Below, piece after piece: positions 1 to 7,500 of a DNA stretch of 17,558 bases. A program made the position numbers and the translations under genes. The DNA lies in NCBI GenBank assembly GCA_029260675.1, contig JAJDCV010000040.1, forward strand, positions 1 to 17,558. The letters are read 5' to 3'. The DNA is from Phycisphaeraceae bacterium (GTDB lineage: Bacteria; Planctomycetota; Phycisphaerae; Phycisphaerales; Phycisphaeraceae). The notes beneath the pieces are model-generated. The model ran no database searches, was not told the origin of the DNA, and saw nothing but the letters and a program-made list of their open reading frames with translations. Within the stretch, counting starts at the first letter, position 1; each line of letters opens with the position of its first letter.

Positions 1-160
1 GTGGGGGCAGCCCTCGAGTCCTGGTCCTTTTAATCTTTGGATGCTCAGGGTAGCTGTCGATCGCCGTCGTGAGGTTGTCGGCAGACGCCCCCGCCCCGGG
101 AGTGAGTCCGGGGATAAGTTGCGTCTCCACAATAGGGCGGAACGACGGGTTTGTGCGCAC
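1..160 (-). CDS. Possible N-terminal fragment of a gene running off the left edge
   Basis: Read on the minus strand from a GTG at 158-160, the frame stays open to base 1 (53 codons) and continues beyond the window. The translation begins MRTNPSFRPIVETQLIPGLT and later contains a TTAIDSYPEHPKIKRTRTRG-like stretch, which looks more protein-like than the opposite-strand frames. The frame is closed upstream by a TGA near 180. No convincing Shine-Dalgarno sequence precedes the GTG, and an internal GTG (ETQLIPGL...) is an alternative start. I do not recognise the family. It could equally be an untranslated GC-rich stretch, and only the sequence to the left can decide. Confidence 0.25.
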   Translation of the reverse strand, partial: MRTNPSFRPIVETQLIPGLTPGAGASADNLTTAIDSYPEHPKIKRTRTRGLPP

Positions 161-458
161 GTGCGCGGTCGATGAGGCTCAAGGGTTACACGCAAGTCCT
201 GGCGAGGCAAGGGACGGGTAAAGTCACGGGCCTTTTGTGATTTGTCAGGCGGATGAGCCGGCATGTGCGCACGTGATCGGCAGAGTCCGGCACGATCTTG
301 GTCTGTCGATGTTTTGTGCTTGTACTCGCATGCCGAGGGGTGATAAACTCAGGCGTCTTTGGCCCGGTTAGGCTACGGGGTGTGGGTTCATATTTTGAGT
401 ACCAAATCAGGTGAGGCGGGTGTACGTTTGGCATCCAACCACATTAAGGAGCTGGACG
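161..458. other. Intergenic region with a 12-nt repeat and a possible promoter
   Basis: About 300 bases without a convincing gene. TGTGCGCACGTG occurs twice, at 152-163 and 264-275, each copy containing the palindromes GTGCGCAC and CACGTG. Near the right end TTGTAC (320-325) and an extended -10 TGATAAACT (341-349) lie 18 bases apart and could drive the gene starting at 459. This promoter is a guess from hexamer similarity only. Confidence 0.3.
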
Positions 459-2141
459 ATGAATCAGGTTTTGTGTCGGCGCGGCGTGCGTGCTCTGGTG
501 GCGGTGTTGGTGTTGGCGTTGTCGGTGAGCGGTGCTTACGGGCTTGACGATCAGGAGCAGGCGGACCTGGACAAGGCGCAGACCGCGGTGAAGAATGCTG
601 AGGCGGATCTGAAAGCGGCGCGTGGCTCGGCGGGGACGGCGGAAAACCCCGCCAAGGGCAGCCGGGCGAAACTTACGGCGATGCGTCTGGATTCGGCGGA
701 CAAGCGGTTGGGCGAGGCGTCGGATCTATTGGCCAAGCTGCCGGCGGATGACGACGAGGTAAAGGCGGTGCAAGCCAAGTACGACGCAGCGGCCAAGGGC
801 GTCGCCGAGGTCCGTGCGATTTTGAATCCGGAAGCGGCTGATCAGAAAGATGCTGCCGATGCGTCAGATGAAACAGGTGGTGAGGATGCCCCGGCAGGTG
901 CGTCGCCGGCGCAGGCGGCGCCGAAGCTCGACTACAAGCAGGAGAAGCTTCTGAAGGACGCGGGCTGGTACGTCCGCGAGACGGATAACTATGCCGGGAG
1001 CGCCTCGGCGGTGGTTGCCCGGCTCGATGCGGAGGGGTCCAAGCCGGTACACAGCGAGGTGCGTGCGGCGTTGGAGACGGTGGCGACGGGTTGGAAGAAG
1101 CATGCGCTGGCGGTGGGATATATCGAGCAGCTCCCGGCGGGGCATCCGCAGGTTCAGCCGACCGCCGATGAGGTGAAGCGGGGCGGCGAGTTGCTCGGTG
1201 CGTTGGAGTCGAGGCTCAAGGCGGTCGACGTCGAGCTGGCCAAGCTGACGGGGATGGAGCATTACCCCGATTTCGAGAATGACTTTGCGTTGTTGCGTGA
1301 CTTCACCGGGCGGTATTACAGCTTCCAGCTTGTTTCGCAGCAGCCGGAGAAGCTGGCGCAGGTGGTCAGTGAGGACGGGCAGGTGTTGGCGGAGGTGAAG
1401 CGGATCGCCCAGACGTATCTGCCTTTGGTCGAGCAGCGGACCGATGAGGGCGGTCAAATTGAGAAGCAGTTCGGCCACTTCCAGTCGCAACGTAATGCGT
1501 TTTCGGGGGCGTTGATCGAGTACAAGCAGCAGCTCCCGGCGGCGTTTGAGGCGGACATCAAGGAGGCGACGGACCTGGCGGACCAGGGGGTGGCGGAGCA
1601 GAAGCCGTTATTTTTCGGCAAGGACAGCGGGATCGAGCAGCGTCTGGGGTGGGCGGAACAGAAGCTGCTGGTGTTGCAGGCCTTCAGTGAGGAGGAGGCC
1701 AAGCCTTATGTAGAAAGGATCGAGGCGGTGCGCGGACAGATCCGTGAGCGGGCCAAGGCGTTGGAGTCGCAGATCATTGCGGGGAACACCCTGCCGCCGG
1801 ATGAGTTTACCGGCGGGGATCGGGACGAGGTGGTGCGGTATGCGAAGGACGCCTGGGCCAAGGAGCAGCCGGACGCGGAGGTGCTTATGGAGCGGATCCC
1901 ATCGCAGGCCTGGACCCGCGACACGCGGTGGCAGTGGAGCAACGGGGCGTTCTACAAGATTGACACGTCGAAGCTGCAGGTTCAGTTGATCGTCAAGCAC
2001 GACGACAAGCTGGCGGTGAGTCGGCCGATCAATATTTATAAGAACCACCTGAAGGGCGACACGGTCACGGCGTTCCCGATGGATGAGATCGACGACGAAT
2101 TGCGGCCGCAGCGGTTTATGTTGCTGGAGAAGGTGGAGTAG
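459..2141 (+). CDS. Secreted coiled-coil protein of unknown function
   Basis: A 560-residue protein. The start is set by AAGGAG at 446-451, seven bases before ATG 459; the frame is also open from a GTG at 411 without such a site. Residues 1-29 form a signal peptide: basic MNQVLCRRGVR, hydrophobic ALVAVLVLALSV, then a small-residue cleavage region around SGAYG. Residues ~30-125 are Ala/Lys/Asp/Glu-rich and helical, probably coiled coil (DLDKAQTAVKNAEADLKAAR), followed by an acidic Ala/Pro linker near residues 130-155. The remainder is mostly helical, with a C-terminal part rich in aromatic and beta-like segments (WQWSNGAFYKIDTSKLQVQL). No catalytic motif is evident. It probably acts in the periplasm or at the cell surface. 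The family is not recognised. Confidence 0.85.
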   Translation: MNQVLCRRGVRALVAVLVLALSVSGAYGLDDQEQADLDKAQTAVKNAEADLKAARGSAGTAENPAKGSRAKLTAMRLDSADKRLGEASDLLAKLPADDDEVKAVQAKYDAAAKGVAEVRAILNPEAADQKDAADASDETGGEDAPAGASPAQAAPKLDYKQEKLLKDAGWYVRETDNYAGSASAVVARLDAEGSKPVHSEVRAALETVATGWKKHALAVGYIEQLPAGHPQVQPTADEVKRGGELLGALESRLKAVDVELAKLTGMEHYPDFENDFALLRDFTGRYYSFQLVSQQPEKLAQVVSEDGQVLAEVKRIAQTYLPLVEQRTDEGGQIEKQFGHFQSQRNAFSGALIEYKQQLPAAFEADIKEATDLADQGVAEQKPLFFGKDSGIEQRLGWAEQKLLVLQAFSEEEAKPYVERIEAVRGQIRERAKALESQIIAGNTLPPDEFTGGDRDEVVRYAKDAWAKEQPDAEVLMERIPSQAWTRDTRWQWSNGAFYKIDTSKLQVQLIVKHDDKLAVSRPINIYKNHLKGDTVTAFPMDEIDDELRPQRFMLLEKVE

Positions 2142-2151
2142 GGGGGGCGGA

Positions 2152-2165
2152 CGCGACAAGTCGCG
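2152..2165. repeat. REP-like palindrome, copy 1
   Basis: CGCGACAAGTCGCG is a perfect inverted repeat (CGCGAC/GTCGCG around AA) just after the stop codon of the secreted protein. The same 14 bases recur at 10279-10292, and in both places the next bases read YCGCTNCGT. An intergenic location and an identical core at two unlinked sites suggest a dispersed repeat rather than a gene-specific terminator; no T-run follows. Confidence 0.5.
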
Positions 2166-2336
2166 CCGCTTCGTATGACATTTCCGCTACGTTTGTTCGG
2201 GAGGTGCTTGCACGGCAAGTGTGTGTGTGGTGCGCAGGGTTGAATGGTTTTGAAACACCTGCCGGGTGTCCTGCGGAAGCACCGGGGCGGTGTATGTGCA
2301 GGCTTATGAATCAGTTTGTTTGATGCGTTGTTTAAC

Positions 2337-2362
2337 AAGAAAACCCCCGGCAAAGCCGGGGG
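2337..2362 (-). terminator. Rho-independent terminator of the esterase-like gene
   Basis: CCCCCGGC-AAA-GCCGGGGG (2344-2362) forms an 8-bp GC stem with a 3-base loop. On the minus strand it is followed by TTTTCTTG, so it terminates leftward transcription from the gene ending at 2399. Confidence 0.85.
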
Positions 2363-2398
2363 CTGGGGGTAGAGCTATTGGGGTGGTCGGGGCGGTGA

Positions 2399-3637
2399 TT
2401 ATTTTCCGTAGAGGTAGGTCAACACCTGGCCGAAGCGTTTGGACCAGGCGGCTTCGTTTTGTTCATCGCCCTCGGCGACGAGGTCCTGGTAGTCGTTGCC
2501 TTTGGTGAGGCCGGCGGATTCGAGTGTGGCGACGAGGGTCTGGAGGTGGGGGACGGCCTCGCCGGTGGGGTAGTCTTCGGTCTCGCCTTCGCCCATGTCG
2601 ACCCAGAAGCGTGTGCCTTTCATCCAGTCGTGGTCGGCGGTCCACTGGCTGAGCAGCTCGCCCTCGGCGGACCAGAGGGATGGTGAGATCGCGGCGCAGG
2701 CACCGAAGATGTCGTTGTGGGCGCGTGCGGTGTCCAGTGCGATCAGCCCGCCGAGCGATGAGCCGGCGATGGTGGTGTTTTCACGGCCGGGGAGGGTGCG
2801 GTAGGTCTTGTCGATGAAGCGTTTGGCTTCGTAGGCGACGAACCAGCCGTAGTAGACGCCGCGTGCGACGGGGTCGGATTCGTTTGCCTGTATGGGTGTG
2901 TATTCCTCTGTGCGGTCGGGGGAGTTATAGACACCGACGATGATGACGGGGTTGATCTTGCCGTCGTTGATGAGTTTTTCGGCGGTCTCGTCGGCGTTCC
3001 ACTCGACGCCTGCGAATGAAGTCGCGGTGTCGAAGAGATTCTGGCCGTCCTGCAGGTAGAGCACGGGGTAGCGTTGGTCGGGGTTCTGGTCGTAGCCGGG
3101 CGGGAGGTAGACGGCGAGGGTGCGGTCGTTATTCAGGAGCGTGGAGTGGAAGCCCAGGTGCATGCGGATGTTGCCGGAGGCGGTGGACTTACCGGGCTCG
3201 GCTTTGCCCTGGTCGACCCAGGTGGCGACCTTGACGTTGACGGACTCGGTCTTGACGGGGTTGAGTGTGCGGTTGTCGATCTCTGCGCCGTCGGGTCCGC
3301 GTTCGACGGAGTTCCACGACCCGCGTGTGACTTTGTATTCGACGGGGACACCGCCGGCGAGTTGTACGGTGGCGGCGTACTTGCCATCATCGTTTTCTTT
3401 TTTAAGTTCCAGGCCTTCGGCGCGCCAGGTGCCTAGCTCTTTGACGTTGCCGGCGAGGTAGAGCTTCTGGTAGCGCGGGGTTTCTGGGGGAACGGTGACG
3501 ACGAAGTGGATGGTGACCTGCTCGGGCGGAGCTGCGGCACGCTGGTTGGCGCTCCATTCTTCGATCTTGATGGTCAGGAGGTAACCGCCAAGGGCCAGGA
3601 TGATGATGATCAGGACCGGGTAGACGAGTTTGCGCAT
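2399..3637 (-). CDS. Membrane-anchored Fes/IroE-like esterase with N-terminal CBM20-like domain
   Basis: A 412-residue protein starting at ATG 3637, with AAAGGG seven bases upstream; the frame is open to 3691 but that start has no site. Residues ~2-25 (KLVYPVLIIIILALGGYLLT) are one membrane anchor or uncleaved signal. Residues ~37-130 resemble a CBM20/starch-binding beta-sandwich (LYLAGNVKELGTW, then a hydrophobic-Tyr-Lys strand VPVEYKVTRGSW). The remainder is an alpha/beta hydrolase of the enterochelin-esterase/esterase-D type: LAVYLPPGY, YPVLYLQDGQNLFD, and nucleophile elbow GSSLGG at 292-297 (Ser294). The C-terminal motif that I recall as xHNEAAW in relatives reads EQNEAAW, with Gln393 in the His position. 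Substrate unknown; a carbohydrate ester or another exported ester is plausible. AGTATA at 3694-3699 reads TATACT on the minus strand and may be its -10. Confidence 0.85.
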   Translation of the reverse strand: MRKLVYPVLIIIILALGGYLLTIKIEEWSANQRAAAPPEQVTIHFVVTVPPETPRYQKLYLAGNVKELGTWRAEGLELKKENDDGKYAATVQLAGGVPVEYKVTRGSWNSVERGPDGAEIDNRTLNPVKTESVNVKVATWVDQGKAEPGKSTASGNIRMHLGFHSTLLNNDRTLAVYLPPGYDQNPDQRYPVLYLQDGQNLFDTATSFAGVEWNADETAEKLINDGKINPVIIVGVYNSPDRTEEYTPIQANESDPVARGVYYGWFVAYEAKRFIDKTYRTLPGRENTTIAGSSLGGLIALDTARAHNDIFGACAAISPSLWSAEGELLSQWTADHDWMKGTRFWVDMGEGETEDYPTGEAVPHLQTLVATLESAGLTKGNDYQDLVAEGDEQNEAAWSKRFGQVLTYLYGK

Positions 3638-3949
3638 GGCGTTGCCCTTTGCAGAAGATGCGGGCCCGAGGGTGGGGCGGAGAACGGCCAACCAGTATAT
3701 CCCTTTATGTTGTTCTGTGGTAGGTGAGTATTAGTTACACACGGCCGGTGCGGGTCGGCGAGCGTGGTTGCACGGCAGGCCTATGTGGGAGACAATTTCG
3801 GGGCATGTCAGGTTCGGCCAAGGCGGGTTTGGTTAAGGTGTTGGCGACCCGCCCATTGTTGCCGGCTTGAGGGGGAAATCGTGAAGTTGTTTACCTGTTA
3901 ACCTCCGAGTGGTTGTTAACCTGTTTAAATCAGCGAAAGGAGCCCGGTC
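3638..3949. promoter_or_regulatory. Divergent intergenic region with tandem GTTGTT..CTGTT repeats before mscL
   Basis: 312 bases separate the leftward esterase from mscL. Close to mscL the sequence GTTGTTTACCTGTTAA (3886-3901) is repeated almost exactly as GTTGTTAACCTGTTTAA (3912-3928), 26 bases further on. Both copies contain GTTAA elements and look like tandem binding sites or promoter elements. The spacing and near identity are seen directly; the regulatory role is inference. The rest of the region shows no gene. Confidence 0.45.
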
Positions 3950-4369
3950 ATGGGGATGGTTAAAGAGTTCAAAGAATTCGCGATGCGTGGGAACGTCATG
4001 GATATGGCGATCGGGATCGTGATCGGGGCGGCGTTCGGGGGGATCGTTAAATCATTCGTCGCGGACGTGATTATGCCCCCGATCGGGATCATCACGGGCG
4101 GGGTGGATTTCTCGGAAATTGTCGTGGAACTTCAGAAGGCGTCGTTGGACGCCGAGGGGAATACGGTTGCGGCGGTGAACATGAATGTTGGAGTATTCAT
4201 CAACGCGGTCATCAACTTTGTGATTATCGCGTTTGCGATCTTCATGGTGATCAAAGTGATGAACAACCTGAAGAAGAAGGAAGAGGAATCGCCCGCCGCG
4301 CCGGCTGCCCCGCCGAAGCAGGAGGTGCTGCTTGAGGAGATCCGGGATCTGATGAAGGCGAAGGGGTGA
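3950..4369 (+). CDS. mscL: Large-conductance mechanosensitive channel MscL
   Basis: A 139-residue protein of normal family length, with AAAGGAG at 3936-3942 placed seven bases before the ATG. MscL forms a homopentameric inner-membrane pore that opens under membrane tension and vents solutes on osmotic downshock. The N-terminal helix KEFKEFAMRGNVMDMAIGIVIGAAFGGIV (amphipathic helix plus the Gly-rich pore-lining TM1) is diagnostic, followed by VADVIMPPIG. A periplasmic loop lies at ~50-78. TM2 is at ~80-105 (FINAVINFVIIAFAIFMVIKVMN) and is followed by a basic KKK cluster, an Ala/Pro linker and the cytoplasmic helix EVLLEEIRDLMKAKG. It is monocistronic, with its own terminator at 4408-4442. Confidence 0.97.
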   Translation: MGMVKEFKEFAMRGNVMDMAIGIVIGAAFGGIVKSFVADVIMPPIGIITGGVDFSEIVVELQKASLDAEGNTVAAVNMNVGVFINAVINFVIIAFAIFMVIKVMNNLKKKEEESPAAPAAPPKQEVLLEEIRDLMKAKG

Positions 4370-4407
4370 GATGGCTGGGGGTGAGATAATTGAAACAGGA
4401 TAACCGG

Positions 4408-4442
4408 AGCCCACGGATACAATCCGTGGGCTTCTTTATTTT
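4408..4442 (+). terminator. Rho-independent terminator of mscL
   Basis: GCCCACGGAT-ACA-ATCCGTGGGC is a perfect 10-bp stem with a 3-base loop (4409-4431) followed by TTCTTTATTTTG. It ends the mscL transcript. A second, weaker hairpin GGCCC-TTT-GGGCC lies at 4470-4482 between this and the end of dnaE and could act on leftward transcription. Confidence 0.9.
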
Positions 4443-4534
4443 GTGATATGGGTGAGTAATCCCGGCCAAGGCCCTTTGGGCCATGACTGGGCTTTGTTGT
4501 TTCAGGTGTGGGTTGGGTATAGGGCGCGGTTGGG

Positions 4535-7500
4535 TCAGTAGCGGTCGATGCTGGCGCAGACTTCTTCGCCTTGGGCGCTGGAGGACATGGCGAGGGTAGG
4601 GCCCTGATCGAGTTCGTCGTCGTGCATCAGTTCTTTGGGGGCGAGGTTGGGGTTGACCTTGGGCGGGCCGATGAATTCGCACTGGGCTTGGCCTGGGTTG
4701 GCGCGTTCGATCGTGGCGGTGATGCCGTGGGTGAGGTGTTCGTCGACGCAGATGCGCATGCTCGAGGGGAGCCGTAGGGTGACGATTTTGTTTTGCTGGT
4801 GTAGTTCGAGGATGACTTCGGCGCGAGACTGCCCGCGGTTGGCGGCCATGCGCAGGACTTCGCGGAGTTGAGCGAGTTCGCCGTTAAACACCTTGCCCTT
4901 GCCGGGGTCGTTGCCGTCACGGAGGACGATCATGACGGCGCGTGTGAGCTGTTCGGCGGCGTTCTCGATGGGGATGACTTCGTCGACCAGCAACTGCGGC
5001 GTCTCGCGTTTACGGTCGACCTTGCCCTGTAGGAAGACGATGCGGTCGTTTTCGAGCAGGGGCGCGACGACGTCGTAGGTGCGTGGGAAGACGACGGCGT
5101 CGATCGGGCCGGTCTTGTCTTCGAGTGTGAGGTGGGCCATCTTCTTGCCGGAGGCGCGGGTGAAGGTGGGGCGGACACGTGTGAGCATCCCGCCGAGGAT
5201 GACCTGGGTTTCGGCGCGGAGCTGTGCGACGTCGGCGATGGAGCATGTGCTGTATCGTTGCAGGGTGTCGCGGTGTTCGTCCATGGGGTGGCTGGAGACG
5301 TAGAAACCCAGGACGGCTTTTTCGTGTTTGAGTAGTTCCTGCTTGGACCAGGGCGTGATATTGGGCAGCGTGACTTCGGGGAGCGCATCGGGTGCGTCGT
5401 CGCCGGCTGCGCCGCCGAAGAAATTCATCTGCCCGGAATCGCGGTCGGAGGCGGCGCGTTGTCCGGCCTGGATGGCGCTTTCCATGGCGGCGACCATGGA
5501 GGCGCGGTTTTCGATGCCGTGGATCTCATCGAACGCGCCGCACTTGATGAGGGCCTCGATCGTGGCCTTGTTGACGGTGCCCAGGGGGACGCGTTCGCAG
5601 AAGTCGTAGAGGCTGGAGAAGGGTTCGCCTTTTTCGCGTGCGGCGATGATGGCGTCCATGGCTTTTTCACCGACGCCCTTGACCGCGGAGAGCCCGAAGC
5701 GGATGTGGCCGTGGTTCGGGTCGCGGGGCTGGTCTTTATCGAAGACGACGGTGAAGGCGGTGTCGGAGAGGTTGATGTCCGGTTGGCCGACGGTGATACC
5801 GCGTTGGCCGTTGGGCAGCATCACGCGTTTACAGACGTCGATGTACTCGACGACCTTGTCGGTGCTGACGGATTCGAAGGTCAGCAGGGCGGCCATATAC
5901 TGGATGGGGAAGTAGGTCTTGAGGTAGGCGGTCTGGTAGGCGACGATCGAGTAGCCCGTGGCGTGAGACTTATTAAACCCGTAGCCTGCGAACTTGAGGA
6001 TCAGGTCGAACAGCCCGTTGGCCTGATGCTCGGAGACGCTTTTTTCGGCGGCACCCTTGATGAACTGGGCGCGGTTGGCATCGATGATCTTGATGTTCTT
6101 CTTGCTGATCGCCTTGATCAGGGAGTACGCGGCGCGTAAGGGGATGTCACCCAGCTCGTTGACGACCTGCATGACCTGCTCCTGGTAGACCATGATGCCG
6201 TAGGTCTCTTGGGTCAGGCGGTCGACGATCTCATTGACTCTGGGGACGTTTTCCCGGCCGTGCTTGCGGTCGTTGTAGTTTGGGATGAGCTCCATGGGCC
6301 CGGGGCGATACAGCGCGTTGGCGGCGATGAGGTCTTCGAGGCGGTCTGGGCGCATGGCCATGAGTAGGTTGCGCATCCCGCCGGACTCGAACTGGAACAC
6401 GCCTGCGGTCTCGCCGCGCTGGAAGAGGGCGAGGACGTTTGGGTCGTCGTAGGTGAGGCGGTCGAGGTCGAGGGGGTCGGTGTCGGGTATCGGGTATCGG
6501 GTATCGGGTTTCGGGGGGATGGAATCGGGAGCGGGTCCGGCATCTTCCGTCTTACCGAACCCCGAACCCCGATACCCGATACCCGATGCAACAGCTTTCT
6601 TGATCGTCGCGTCATCAAGCGTCTGCTTCACCAGCTTCTTCGCGCGCTCGATGATGGAGAGGGTTCGCAGTCCCAGGAAGTCCATTTTCAGGAGGCCGAC
6701 TTTTTCGACGGTCGGGCCGTCCCACTGGGTGACGAGTTGGTCGGTGCCCGGGGGCTGATAGAGGGGGATGATATTGTCCAGCGGCTGGGTCGCCAGGACG
6801 ACGCCGGCGGCGTGGACCCCTGCGTGGCGTGCGAGGCCCTCGAGGCGCATGGCGGTGTCGATCATCCGCTTGTGGGTGGGGTTGTCGAGGTAGAGTTTTT
6901 TGAGTTCGGGTTCTTTGTCGAGTGCTTTTTCGAGGGTGATGCCCAGGCCGTCGCCGATGAGTTCGCAGACCTTGTTGACCTCGCTAAGCGGGACGTCCAT
7001 CACTCGGCCGACGTCGCGGATGGCGGCGCGTGCTTTGAGCGTGCCGAAGGTGATGATCTGTGCGACGTGGCCGTATTTTTGACGGACGTAGTCGATGATC
7101 TCCTGCCGGCCGTTCTGGCAGATGTCGATATCGATATCGGGGTATTCCGATCGGTCGGGGTCGGTGAACCGCTCGAAGAGCAGGCCGTACTTCACGGGGC
7201 AGGCGTTGGACAGGCCCAAGACGTACCCGACCATGGTCCCGACGGCCGAGCCACGGGCGTTGGAGGGGATGCCGCGTCTGCGTGCCTCGTTGACGAAGTC
7301 CCAAACGATCAGGAAATAGGCCGAGATCATCTTGTCGGCGAGGATGTTCAGTTCGCGATCCAGCCGGGCGCGGATTGCGTCGGTGATCCCGTCTTGGCCG
7401 TAGCGCCAGATCAGGCCGGCCTCGCATAGCTTGCGGAGCGCGTCGTCGCACTGGGCCTTGAGATCCTCAGCGGTGGTGTCTTTGTCGTTGAGTTGGTCGA

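Noticed and set aside
1..33. C-terminus of a plus-strand gene ending at TAA 31-33
   Set aside because: Ten codons are too few to judge, and the minus-strand frame in the same place looks more protein-like.
864..2159. Minus-strand open frames opposite the secreted coiled-coil protein (864-1490, 1608-2159)
   Set aside because: Leu/Arg/His-rich translations without motifs, opposite a gene with a signal peptide and a good start site.
5459..7429. Long open frames on the plus strand opposite dnaE (for example 5459-6139 and 6737-7429)
   Set aside because: They mirror a confidently identified gene in GC-rich DNA, have Val/Asp/Gly-rich composition typical of antisense frames, and lack ribosome binding sites.
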